Origin: CAWHQZ01 sp963831645
Lineage (GTDB): Bacteria; Pseudomonadota; Alphaproteobacteria; Rhizobiales; Aestuariivirgaceae
Assembly (NCBI GenBank): GCA_963831645.1
Contig: CAWHQZ010000017.1
Span: 372,001 to 436,000 of the forward strand
DNA length: 64,000 bases
Direction: 5' to 3'
Positions 1 through 7,324 of the stretch are shown here, piece by piece. The notes beneath the pieces are model-generated. The model was given only the letters and a program-made list of their open reading frames with translations, searched no databases and had not been told where the DNA came from. Position numbers and translations under genes: made by a program. The stretch's first letter is position 1, and the number at the start of each line of letters is the position of its first letter.

Positions 1-2444
1 ACCAGCTCGGCCGGTTCCCCCGAGCCTGGCACGAGTGGAACGACCGCTACCGGGACGACGTGCGGCGTTTCTGGAAGGGCGATGGTAGTGCGGGCGCCTT
101 CGCGACGCGGCTCGCCGGCTCTTCCGATGTTTTCGAGCCGTCGGGCAAACCTCCCTCGCGCGGCGTCAACTACCTCGCCAGCCACGACGGCTTCACGCTT
201 CTTGACACGGTGAGCTTCGCGGCCAGGCAGAACGAGGCCAACGGCGAAGGCGGCCGCGACGGCAACCCGCACGAGCCGTCGTGGGTGGCGGCCGATCCCA
301 AGGCCGATGTCCGCGCCATGCTCGCCACCTTGTTCCTGTCGCGAGGGCTCCCGATGCTCACCGCCGGTGACGAGCTCGGCCGCACCCAGCGCGGCAACAA
401 CAACGCTTACGCGCAGGACAATCCTGTGACGTGGCTCGACTGGGCGAACGCCGACCGGGATCTCATCCGGTTCGTCGCGGCGCTGGTTCGGTTCCGGCGC
501 GCCAGGGGCGAGTCCTTCGCCGACCGCTTCCTCGAGGCCGGCGAGGTACTGTGGCTGGAGGCGGACGGAACGGCGTTTGCCGGAGAGCGCTGGAACGCAG
601 GAGACGTGAGCGTTCTCGGGCTGATCGCCGGTGACCTGGCGATGTGGTTCAACCGCAGCGCTGCGGAGGCAGATGTGAGGCTTTCCACCGCGCGCTGGTC
701 GCTGGCGCTGGCGAGCGCGACCGGCTCGGCGGTCGAGGGCGGCAGGCTCGTTGTCGCTCCCCGCTCGGTCGCGGTGCTGGAGGAAACGCCGGCGCGTGGG
801 GCGGGGAGGGGACCAGGCGATGAGGACGTGGCGGCGCTCGCGGCGGCTGCCGGCATCCAGCCCGGCTGGCGGGACTGGAGCGGGGCATGGCGCACCGTCG
901 GGCTCGACACGCAGCGGGCGCTGCTCGAGGCGCTGGGATTCTCACTTGCCTCCGCCGCCGATGTGGACGAGGCCCGGCATGCTCTCGCGGCTCTGAAGGA
1001 CGGCCGCGTCGAAACTCATTCCGGTCTCTGCCATCTGCCGGCCTTCGTTTCCGAGGGGCGGCGAGTGTTCGGCCTCGCCTCCCATCTCTATGCCCTGCGG
1101 GACGTGCGCGACGCCGGCATCGGCGATTTCGAAACGCTCGCCGGTTTCGCCGAAACCACCGCCCGCCTCGGCGGCGCGCTCGCCGGTATCAACCCGCTCC
1201 ACCACCTGTTTCCGGGGAATCGCGGGCGCGCCAGCCCCTACCAGCCGTCCGACCGCCGGTTTCTCGATCCGGTCTACATCGACATTCATGCGCTAGGTGT
1301 GAAACCGGAGATACCCGCCAAACTGCGTGCTGGCCGGTACGTTGACTACCCGGCCGTGTGGCGCCTCAAGGAGAACGTGCTCATCCGCGCCTTCGCCGAG
1401 TGTGGACGCGCGCCCGAGCCTGCGTTCGAAGCGTTCATAGCTGAGGGCGGCGCGGCGCTCGCACGCCATGGCGAGTTCGAGGCGCGAAAGGCGGGCGCGT
1501 CTCCCCGTTACCACATGTGGCTGCAGTGGGTCGCCGACCGCCAGCTGGCAGCTGCGGCGAAGCGCGCGAAGGATGCGGGGCTGGAAGTGGGCTTCTACCG
1601 CGATCTGGCGCTCGGCTGCGCCTATGACGGCGGCGAGGTTGCCGCAGCGCCGCACCTCTTTGCCACCGCCGTTTCGCTCGGCGCTCCTCCCGACCGGTTC
1701 AATGCGGCAGGCCAGGTGTGGAACCTGCCGCCGTTCAATCCCCACGCGCTGGCGCGCGCGCAGTTTCGTCCGTACCGGGACATTCTCCGCGCCAACATGC
1801 GCCATGCCGGAGCGCTGCGCATCGATCACATCCTCGGCGCGGCGCGGCAGTTCTGGGCGCCCCGGGGTGCTGCCGCCGCCGACGGCGCCTATGTGACGTT
1901 CCCCCTGGAGGACCTGATCGCGGTCATCGCGGAGGAAAGCCGGCGCGCCCGCTGCCTGGTGATCGGCGAGGACCTGGGAACGGTGCCGGAAGGCCTGCGG
2001 CCGAGGCTCGCCGCGGCGCAGATCCTTTCCTGCAAGGTGCTGTGGTTCGAGCGCGACCATGGGGTCTACCGACCGAGCGGAGCATATCCCCGTCTCGCGG
2101 CCGCCTGCCTTTCTACCCACGACCTCGCGACGTTCGAAGGCTGGCGGCGGAGCGCGGAGACGGACGAGAAGCGGGCGTTGGAAGAGGCCGTCGCGGCCGC
2201 CGGTTTCGCGAGCGGAGACCTCCTGGCCGATGTCCATGCCTTCGTTGCCGCCACGCCGTCGGTCGCCATGCTGGTGCAGGCCGACGACCTCGCGGGCGAA
2301 GCCGAGCCGCTCAACGTGCCGGGCACCGATGCCGAGCGTCCCAACTGGCGGCGCCGTCTTTCGCTCACCGTCGAGGCGCTGGCCGAGGACGAAACCGCCC
2401 GCCGCGTCATCGCCGCCGTCCGCCGCGAGCGCATCAAGCCGTAA
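1..2444 (+). CDS. GlgX-MalQ fusion: glycogen debranching enzyme (C-terminal part) joined to 4-alpha-glucanotransferase; 5' end outside window
   Basis: The open frame is already running at base 3 and reads a GlgX-like stretch (QLGRFPRAWHEWNDRYRDD), so the start lies upstream and the GTG at 60 is not the real start. Bases 3 to about 780 encode the end of a GH13 isoamylase-type debranching enzyme, with the motifs YLASHDGFTLLDTVSF and GDELGRTQRGNNNAYAQDN. A short linker follows. From about 815 to 2440 the same frame encodes a GH77 amylomaltase (MalQ), including NPLHHLFPG, RIDH near 1818 (nucleophile Asp region), IGEDLGTVP near 1963 (acid/base Glu region) and STHDLATF near 2113. Known functions are hydrolysis of alpha-1,6 branches and disproportionation of maltodextrins in cytoplasmic glycogen breakdown. 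The fusion is seen directly; channelling between the two active sites is inference. A perfect inverted repeat follows the stop. Confidence 0.9.
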   Translation, partial: QLGRFPRAWHEWNDRYRDDVRRFWKGDGSAGAFATRLAGSSDVFEPSGKPPSRGVNYLASHDGFTLLDTVSFAARQNEANGEGGRDGNPHEPSWVAADPKADVRAMLATLFLSRGLPMLTAGDELGRTQRGNNNAYAQDNPVTWLDWANADRDLIRFVAALVRFRRARGESFADRFLEAGEVLWLEADGTAFAGERWNAGDVSVLGLIAGDLAMWFNRSAAEADVRLSTARWSLALASATGSAVEGGRLVVAPRSVAVLEETPARGAGRGPGDEDVAALAAAAGIQPGWRDWSGAWRTVGLDTQRALLEALGFSLASAADVDEARHALAALKDGRVETHSGLCHLPAFVSEGRRVFGLASHLYALRDVRDAGIGDFETLAGFAETTARLGGALAGINPLHHLFPGNRGRASPYQPSDRRFLDPVYIDIHALGVKPEIPAKLRAGRYVDYPAVWRLKENVLIRAFAECGRAPEPAFEAFIAEGGAALARHGEFEARKAGASPRYHMWLQWVADRQLAAAAKRAKDAGLEVGFYRDLALGCAYDGGEVAAAPHLFATAVSLGAPPDRFNAAGQVWNLPPFNPHALARAQFRPYRDILRANMRHAGALRIDHILGAARQFWAPRGAAAADGAYVTFPLEDLIAVIAEESRRARCLVIGEDLGTVPEGLRPRLAAAQILSCKVLWFERDHGVYRPSGAYPRLAAACLSTHDLATFEGWRRSAETDEKRALEEAVAAAGFASGDLLADVHAFVAATPSVAMLVQADDLAGEAEPLNVPGTDAERPNWRRRLSLTVEALAEDETARRVIAAVRRERIKP

Positions 2445-2456
2445 GATGAAGTGGTC

Positions 2457-2475
2457 ATGGCCGGGCCCCGGCCAT
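2457..2475 (+). terminator. Inverted repeat after the glgX-malQ stop, possible terminator
   Basis: A 9-bp perfect inverted repeat (ATGGCCGGG / CCCGGCCAT with one central base) starts 12 bases after the stop codon of the fusion gene. There is only a short T-rich stretch after it (CCTTTGG), so intrinsic termination is plausible but not certain. The rest of 2476-2598 holds an A/T-rich segment near 2568-2595 (GTCAAAAATATGTATAACTG) that could be the promoter of the following toxin-antitoxin pair. Confidence 0.4.
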
Positions 2476-2598
2476 CCTTTGGTTCATGCGCGGCAGGGCG
2501 AAAAGGCCGCGCGGGTCGGATTCCCGGATCGAGACTGTACGCCGCTGCTCACCACCGGGATTTGCTTTTAGTCAAAAATATGTATAACTGAATAGTGA

Positions 2599-2975
2599 AT
2601 GGCCTTCAACCCCAGGGAACTGGTGTGGGTGGCGGCAAGCCGCCGCGACATGCGCGAATTCCCATCGACTGTCCGGCGGGCTTTCGGCCAGGCGACTTTT
2701 TGCCGCGCAAATGCGGTGAAACGCCGCCGGGCGCCAAGCCGTTGAAGGGCTTTGGCGGCGCGGGCGTCCTGGAGTTGTCGGAAGATGACCGCAGCGGAAC
2801 CTATCGCGCGGTGTATACGGTCCGATTCGCAACGGTGGTTTATGTGCTGCACGTTTTTCACAAGAAATCAAAGCGGGGCATCGCAACTCCGCCGTACGAG
2901 ATGAAATTGGTGCGGGAGCGATTGAGGCACGCCGCGGAGCTGCATGCGGCAAGAATGAAGGAGAAAACGAGATGA
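2599..2975 (+). pseudogene. HigB/RelE-type (phage Gp49-like) toxin with a frameshift
   Basis: The N-terminal part is read from ATG 2599 (MAFNPRELVWVAASRRDM, then a typical EFPSTVRRAFGQA). The C-terminal part is read one frame over (GETPPGAKPLKGFGGAGVLE, then TYRAVYTVRF and VLHVFHKKSKRGIATP) to a TGA at 2973-2975. Adding one T to the T5 run at 2697-2701 joins the two parts into a normal-length Gp49/HigB-like protein of about 125 residues. Members of this family are ribosome-dependent mRNA interferases. The stop overlaps the start of the antitoxin by 4 bases (ATGA), the usual toxin-first order of higBA. It is either a true one-base inactivating deletion or a homopolymer sequencing error. Confidence 0.8.
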
Positions 2976-3313
2976 GGAAGGACTACGAAAGGAGCAGCGG
3001 CAACGTCTTCGCCGATCTTGGTTTCAGGGATTCCGATCAGGAACTTCTCAAGGCCAAGCTGACGCTGCAAATCTACCGGCTTCTGAAGGCTCGCAAGCTC
3101 ACCCAGCGCGATGCGGCAAGACTGCTTGGCACGACGCAGCCGCAGGTTTCGGCGCTGATGCGCTGCAAACCGGTGTCCGTCTCAACGGGACGTCTGATGG
3201 AGTTTCTTACCATTCTCGGACAGGATATCGAAGTCACCCTGAAACCTGCCGGAAGAAAGAAGGCCGGGAAGATGACCGTGGTGGTGCGGCAACCAGCGAC
3301 GCTTGTGACCTAG
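2972..3313 (+). CDS. XRE-family helix-turn-helix antitoxin (HigA-like), partner of the upstream toxin
   Basis: This 113-residue protein has a helix-turn-helix of the XRE type in its middle third: KLTQRDAARLLGTTQPQVSA reads as helix 2 - turn - recognition helix, followed by a tail (MEFLTILGQDIEVTL) typical of the antitoxins paired with Gp49/HigB toxins. The start ATG overlaps the toxin stop, so the two are translationally coupled. It probably binds the toxin and represses its own promoter upstream of 2599. If the toxin is really broken, this antitoxin is now a stand-alone repressor. Confidence 0.85.
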   Translation: MRKDYERSSGNVFADLGFRDSDQELLKAKLTLQIYRLLKARKLTQRDAARLLGTTQPQVSALMRCKPVSVSTGRLMEFLTILGQDIEVTLKPAGRKKAGKMTVVVRQPATLVT

Positions 3314-3322
3314 GGTAATGGC

Positions 3323-3577
3323 ATGATCTCAGAGGGGATGCCGGTGAAAGCCGGGCGGCGCGTCAAGCTGTTCAAGAGCGGTCGCAATCAGGCAGTGCGG
3401 ATTCCCCGCGAGTTCGAGCTTCCCGGTGAGGACGTGATCATGCGCAAGGAAGGTGACCGTCTCATCATCGAGCCCGCCTCGCCGCGATCCCTGTTGGCAG
3501 TGCTGGCAACGCTGGCGCCGCTGGATGAAGAGTTCCCACCTGTTCCGGAGCCAAGGCTCGATCCCGTCGAGCTTTGA
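3323..3577 (+). CDS. VapB-type (AbrB/MazE fold) antitoxin without a VapC partner
   Basis: The 84-residue protein carries the swapped-hairpin DNA-binding motif RVKLFKSGRNQAVRIPREFE followed by a short acidic tail (EEFPPVPEPRLDPVEL) of the sort that wraps the VapC PIN-domain toxin. In intact modules vapC overlaps the vapB stop. Here the frame that overlaps it gives only MFSGVA and a stop, and the following bases are debris of another antitoxin on the opposite strand. The toxin gene has therefore been lost and this is an orphan antitoxin. An alternative start is ATG 3338 (MPVKAGRR). Confidence 0.8.
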   Translation: MISEGMPVKAGRRVKLFKSGRNQAVRIPREFELPGEDVIMRKEGDRLIIEPASPRSLLAVLATLAPLDEEFPPVPEPRLDPVEL

Positions 3578-3580
3578 TGT

Positions 3581-3634
3581 TCAGCGGCGTAGCGTGACTT
3601 CATAGTCGATCTGCAGCCGCAGGAAGAAACCTTC
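3581..3634 (-). pseudogene. 3' remnant of a HigA-type antitoxin gene
   Basis: Read on the minus strand this gives EGFFLRLQIDYEVTLRR and a stop. That resembles the end of HigA-family antidotes, which have an F-W/F-L-x-L-Q-x-x-Y-D/E segment close to the C-terminus. No start or helix-turn-helix part is present upstream (3635-3656). A closely similar tail lies at 5923-6012. This is a relic only. Confidence 0.55.
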
Positions 3635-3656
3635 AGAGGCCCGGACGAATCGAAAG

Positions 3657-3965
3657 ATGAATCAGAAATCAGGCGGTGCTCGTCGCCCCGGCGTGCGGGC
3701 CTTTACGGAAAGGCAAGGCCAGTATCTGGCCTTCATCTGCGCCTACTCGCGCATGTTCCGGCGCCCGCCCGCCGAAACCGACATGCAGCGGCATTTCCGC
3801 GTCAGCCCACCCTCCGTCCACCAGATGGTCCTCACTCTCGAGCGAGCCGGGTTGATCCGGCGCCAACCCGGCGTCGCTCGAAGTATCGAGCTCCTCGTCG
3901 CTCCGGAAGACTTGCCGATCCTGGAATGGTTGAAAAACCAGTCGACACCCGGGGCTCAAAGCTGA
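3657..3965 (+). CDS. LexA-like winged-helix DNA-binding protein without peptidase domain
   Basis: The 102-residue protein contains a LexA-type N-terminal winged helix: FTERQGQYLAFICAYSRMF, then RRPPAETDMQRHFRVSPPSV as the helix-turn-helix, then MVLTLERAGLIRRQPGVARS as the wing. The Ser-Lys autoprotease domain of true LexA is absent, so it cannot be an SOS repressor of the classical kind. Small proteins of this type are common in accessory regions; the target is unknown. It sits between toxin-antitoxin debris and a convergent VOC gene. Confidence 0.75.
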   Translation: MNQKSGGARRPGVRAFTERQGQYLAFICAYSRMFRRPPAETDMQRHFRVSPPSVHQMVLTLERAGLIRRQPGVARSIELLVAPEDLPILEWLKNQSTPGAQS

Positions 3966-3983
3966 ACCGAGCGGCTTCCCGGC

Positions 3984-4406
3984 TCATTCCTCGGGGATGA
4001 GGTTCGGATTCCAGGCGATCTCCCACAAATGGCCGTCGGGGTCCTGGAAATAGCCGGCGTAGCCGCCCCAGAAAGTTTCCCGGGCAGGCTTGACGATCTT
4101 CGCGCCGGCTTTGGCCGCCTGTTCCATGACCGCATCGACCTCTTCCCTGCTTCTCACATTGTGGCCGATGCTGAGCTCGGTAGGGCTGGGATCGGATTTT
4201 GACATGCCGGCGTCATGAGCGAGATCGTCGCGCGGCCAGATCGCCAGCTTCAATCCGGCCTGAAGATCAAAGAACGCGACGGCGCCGTGGTCGAACTCCC
4301 GGCCGACGATCCCGCGTGTGGGAAGGCCCAGTCCGTCCCGATAGAACCGGAGCGACCTTTCCAGATCGTCCACCCCCAGGGTGAGCAACGTTATGCGTGC
4401 TTTCAT
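3984..4406 (-). CDS. VOC-superfamily (glyoxalase/bleomycin-resistance fold) protein
   Basis: The 140-residue protein has the paired beta-alpha-beta-beta-beta modules of the vicinal-oxygen-chelate fold: ITLLTLGVDDLERSLRFYRD at the start and GYFQDPDGHLWEIAWNP at the end, the latter carrying the usual metal-ligand Glu near the C-terminus. Substrates in this family range from methylglyoxal-glutathione to antibiotics and cannot be told from sequence. It is a single gene converging on the LexA-like gene. Confidence 0.85.
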   Translation of the reverse strand: MKARITLLTLGVDDLERSLRFYRDGLGLPTRGIVGREFDHGAVAFFDLQAGLKLAIWPRDDLAHDAGMSKSDPSPTELSIGHNVRSREEVDAVMEQAAKAGAKIVKPARETFWGGYAGYFQDPDGHLWEIAWNPNLIPEE

Positions 4407-4479
4407 GGGTCCTATGCCTCCTGACTCTTGGAACCGGTGCTTCCTTACGGCAATTGTGCTGTGTAGGGCTGCGCTTTAC

Positions 4480-4524
4480 ATGGATCTTCTGGTGGTGATG
4501 ATGATGCCGGTTGAAGGCTCGAAG
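4480..4524 (+). pseudogene. Fragment of an MNT-type nucleotidyltransferase gene
   Basis: The fragment reads MDLLVVMMMPVEGSK and matches, with a 6-base insertion, the DVDLLVVMPVEGSK segment of the nucleotidyltransferase gene at 6229-6266. Nothing of the rest of that gene is present here. The whole intergenic stretch 4407-4720 (about 310 bases) otherwise shows no gene; its last 30 bases should hold the start signals of the dCTP deaminase gene. Confidence 0.6.
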
Positions 4525-4720
4525 CGGCGACGGAAGGCAGGCTCCTGTATGCCCGATCCTGAAAACGGCCCGAGCTTCGGCCGGTCGAAGGAATTATCAA
4601 CAGGCTTGGCGGTGCATTGTGTTTGCCCGATGCCGCTGGGCCGGTACAACTCCATCGCGGCCGCGAATGCCGGGGAATCAAAGCCATCGCGGCAGCGAAT
4701 GGCGCGAGAATGAAGGATAA

Positions 4721-5899
4721 ATGAGCGATACGGGCGGTGGGCCGGAGTTGTTCCCGGCGATGGCAGGTGAGGCCACGGCCAATGTGGTAGAGCTGCGCGG
4801 CACCGGCATCCTGCCCGATCAGCGCCTTCGCGCGATGATCGAGGCCGGCGATATCGCGAGCCTCACCTCCATCGCCGCCGACCAGGTGCAGCCGGCGAGC
4901 CTCGACCTCCGGCTCGGATCGAAGGCCTACCGCGTCCGCGCGAGCTTCCTCCCGGGCCGTGGCGCGACGGTCATGAGCCGGGTGGAGGAGCTCGACGGCC
5001 TGCCGGCGATCGACCTCACCCAGGGCGCGGTGCTCGAGAAGGGCGGTGTCTATGTCGTCGAGCTGCTCGAGAGCGTGCGCCTGACGAACGGCATCGAGGG
5101 GACCGCCAACCCCAAGAGCTCGACCGGACGGCTCGACGTTCTGACGCGGCTCATCACCGACCGGGGGGTTGCCTTCGACCGCATCGAGCGGGGCTACCGG
5201 GGGCCGCTCTACATCGAGATCGCACCCTTGAGCTTCAACGTCATCGTGCGCCCGGGCACGCGCCTCAACCAGGTGCGCTTTCACAAGGGAGCGCCGGCTC
5301 TCGCCATCGCCCAGGTCGAGAAGCTCCATGGCGAAGGCAAGCTTCTCGGGCCGCCCCGCAAGCGCCTGCTGCTTCGCGACGGGCTCGTTCCGGTGACCGT
5401 CGATCTCATCGGCAGGGATGGCGGCATCGTCGGCTACAAGGCGAAGAAACACACCAACAAGATCGACGTCGACCGCGCCGGCCACTACGACCCCCGGGAT
5501 TTCTGGGAGAAGATCGAGAATACGCGCGGCCGGCTCAGTCTCGACAAGGACGACTTCTATATCCTCGCCACCTGTGAGGACGTGGGGGTGCCGCCGGAGC
5601 TGGCGGCGGAAATGGTGCCCTACGATACGAGCTCCGGCGAGTTCCGCGTCCACTACGCCGGGTTCTTCGATCCGGGCTTCGGCTGGAGCGACGGCCGCGC
5701 CCAGGGCAGCAAGGCGGTTCTCGAAGTGCGGTCGTATGGCGTGGCCTTCACCCTGGAGCACGGTCAGACCGTAGGCTGGCTGCGCTACAGCAAGCTCGCC
5801 CACGGGCGGCCGGACAAGGTCTACGGCGCCGCAATCAAATCGAACTACCAGGGCCAGGGCGTAGCTCTGGCGAAGCAGTTCAAGCCGTGGCCGGTTTGA
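4721..5899 (+). CDS. dcd: dCTP deaminase, double-length (2'-deoxycytidine 5'-triphosphate deaminase family)
   Basis: This 392-residue protein belongs to the long dCTP deaminase family in which two dUTPase-like jelly-roll units are joined, about twice the length of the classical Dcd. Visible signatures are QVQPASLDLRLGSKAYRVRA near residue 55, the active-site segment NPKSSTGRLDVLTRLI near residue 130, and a second-unit motif SYGVAFTLEHGQTVGWLRYS near residue 340. The enzyme deaminates dCTP to dUTP in the cytoplasm and feeds dTMP synthesis by ThyA, encoded at 20883. It stands alone between toxin-antitoxin relics but is intact. Confidence 0.9.
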   Translation: MSDTGGGPELFPAMAGEATANVVELRGTGILPDQRLRAMIEAGDIASLTSIAADQVQPASLDLRLGSKAYRVRASFLPGRGATVMSRVEELDGLPAIDLTQGAVLEKGGVYVVELLESVRLTNGIEGTANPKSSTGRLDVLTRLITDRGVAFDRIERGYRGPLYIEIAPLSFNVIVRPGTRLNQVRFHKGAPALAIAQVEKLHGEGKLLGPPRKRLLLRDGLVPVTVDLIGRDGGIVGYKAKKHTNKIDVDRAGHYDPRDFWEKIENTRGRLSLDKDDFYILATCEDVGVPPELAAEMVPYDTSSGEFRVHYAGFFDPGFGWSDGRAQGSKAVLEVRSYGVAFTLEHGQTVGWLRYSKLAHGRPDKVYGAAIKSNYQGQGVALAKQFKPWPV

Positions 5900-5922
5900 T
5901 GGCGCAATGATGAACCTCTATG

Positions 5923-6012
5923 TCAGGCCGCCTTCAACGGCTTGATGCGGTCGAGCTTCGAACCGAGCTGCCGTTTGCGCAACCGCACTTCATAGTCGAT
6001 TTGCAGCCGCTG
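5923..6012 (-). pseudogene. 3' remnant of a HigA-type antitoxin gene (second copy)
   Basis: The minus strand reads RLQIDYEVRLRKRQLGSK, continues LDRIKPLKAA and stops at 5923-5925. This is the C-terminal tail of a HigA-family antidote, and it shares LQIDYEV with the tail at 3581-3634. The remainder of the gene and its toxin are missing; upstream sequence (6013-6095) has no recognisable helix-turn-helix. The remaining bases of 5900-6095 show only the start region of the next gene. Confidence 0.65.
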
Positions 6013-6095
6013 TGGACGGGTTTATGGTCTTGGTCGGCCCGAGAGGGTCCACGCCGGGCGCAAGAGAGTTTTCTCCGAGGTAACAGGGAACGCCG

Positions 6096-6440
6096 ATGAA
6101 GACCGCGAATCATTCCTTCGACGGACAAATTCGCAGGATGGTCAACCGCATCGTGAGGCGGTTCCATCTCGAAAGGATCATTTTGATCGGCTCTCGCGCG
6201 CGTGGAACAGCCGGCCCGGACAGTGATGTGGATCTCCTGGTGGTGATGCCGGTCGAAGGCTCGAAGAGCGAGGCGAAACTGGAGATTCGGAGGGCGCTTC
6301 GAGGGATTCGGGCGCCTGTCGATATCGCCGTAAGCACGCTTGTGTTGCCCGCTATCCCGGATGGGGACCAATTTCGCGTGCCGAGCCGCGGCGCATGGTC
6401 GCCCTTGCGCGCCGGCCTATCGAGCCGACGAAAAGATTAG
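6096..6440 (+). CDS. MNT-type nucleotidyltransferase, C-terminus altered
   Basis: The 114-residue product has the polymerase-beta nucleotidyltransferase core: IILIGSRARGTAGPDSDVDL contains the GS-x10-DxD catalytic motif, followed by LLVVMPVEGSK. Known members act as antitoxins of HEPN toxins (they AMPylate a HEPN tyrosine) or as resistance enzymes. After about residue 80 (PVDIAVSTLV) the frame loses similarity and ends in a basic tail (GLSSRRKD), so the 3' end is probably truncated or frameshifted. No HEPN partner is recognisable in 6441-6673. A piece of a sister copy lies at 4480. Confidence 0.65.
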   Translation: MKTANHSFDGQIRRMVNRIVRRFHLERIILIGSRARGTAGPDSDVDLLVVMPVEGSKSEAKLEIRRALRGIRAPVDIAVSTLVLPAIPDGDQFRVPSRGAWSPLRAGLSSRRKD

Positions 6441-6673
6441 GACTGAACTCCGGCAACCGGCGCCGGAGGTTTTCGAAGAACGCCATCACGTTCAAGGCGC
6501 CGCCCGAAGAGATTATGTAAGAACGTGGTGCACGGGAACATTCAGGAGAAGAGTTCACTCGACCCGCTGAAGGGGATCATGCAAAGAGCAGCACGTACCA
6601 CACGCAATTTCGAGTCGCTGTTCGAGTCGGGGCAGGCTGCGACTGAGACTGGCGCTTTTCTGAGGTAGTTACC

Positions 6674-7015
6674 ATGACCGCCCGATTGTCGTTCAAACGT
6701 GATGCGCTCGCCGCTCTTTGCCGACGACATCGCATTCGCCGGCTGTCGCTGTTCGGGTCGGTCCTCAAGGGCGCTGCTCGGCCCGATAGCGACGTGGATT
6801 TGCTAGTCGAGTTCGAGCGCGGCGCGGCGCCCAGTCTCCTCGACCTCGCCGATATCGAGCTTGAATTGTCGGCCTTGCTCGACGGACGGCGCGTGGACGT
6901 GCAGACGCCCGAGGATCTCAGTCGCTATTTCCGCGACGAGGTGGTTCGCGAGGCCGAGGTCCAGTATGAAATCCGCATGACCGCGTCCGGCTGCGCCATG
7001 CAGCGGATGCCATGA
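6674..7015 (+). CDS. MNT-domain nucleotidyltransferase antitoxin (MntA-like) of a HEPN/MNT module
   Basis: The 113-residue protein carries the minimal nucleotidyltransferase motif LSLFGSVLKGAARPDSDVDL (GS...DxD) and continues with LLVEFERGAAPSLLDLADIE and VDVQTPEDLSRYF, as in MntA antitoxins. It directly precedes a degenerate HEPN gene, the standard pairing. Known MntA proteins add AMP to the HEPN toxin and silence it. The last 10 or so residues (MTASGCAMQRMP) read into the HEPN gene and are probably not original. Confidence 0.8.
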   Translation: MTARLSFKRDALAALCRRHRIRRLSLFGSVLKGAARPDSDVDLLVEFERGAAPSLLDLADIELELSALLDGRRVDVQTPEDLSRYFRDEVVREAEVQYEIRMTASGCAMQRMP

Positions 7016-7299
7016 ATGCGGCGATGGATTCGTCGAAGGCCGCGATCGGAGCGACCTCGATTCCGACGAGATGCTCTTGCTCTGGTTCGGGCGATCGAGA
7101 TCGTCGGCGAGGCCGCGACCAAGGTTACGGCGGAGACGCGCGCGGAGATGCCGGATTTGCCGTGGGCATCGATCGTGGGCATGCGGAATCAACTGTGCAT
7201 GCCTATTTCGAGATCAATCGTGATATCCTGTGGACCACGGTGACCGAAGCAGTGCCAGCGCTGGCGGAGCGATTGACGACGTTTCTCGAGGAGGAATAG
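6977..7299 (+). pseudogene. HEPN-domain toxin (DUF86/HepT-like), broken by several one-base deletions
   Basis: Four blocks in changing frames rebuild a HepT-like protein: RVRLRHAADAMNAAMD (6982-7029), FVEGRDRSDLDSDEMLL (7029-7079), ALVRAIEIVGEAATKV followed by TAETRAEMPDLPWASIVGMR (7079-7186), and HAYFEINRDILWTTV through FLEEE (7198-7299). Joins at about 7029, 7079 and 7196 each need one extra base, and the start region also seems off by one. The last break falls inside the HEPN catalytic motif R-x4-H-x-Y (RNQL?HAY). The RNase toxin should be inactive as the sequence stands, while its antitoxin gene is intact. Confidence 0.8.
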
Positions 7300-7324
7300 G
7301 GCTCACGGCCGCGCCATGGACGGT

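Noticed and set aside
4445..5803. 452-codon minus-strand frame opposite dcd
   Set aside because: dcd is full length with clear motifs; the opposite frame has shadow composition only.
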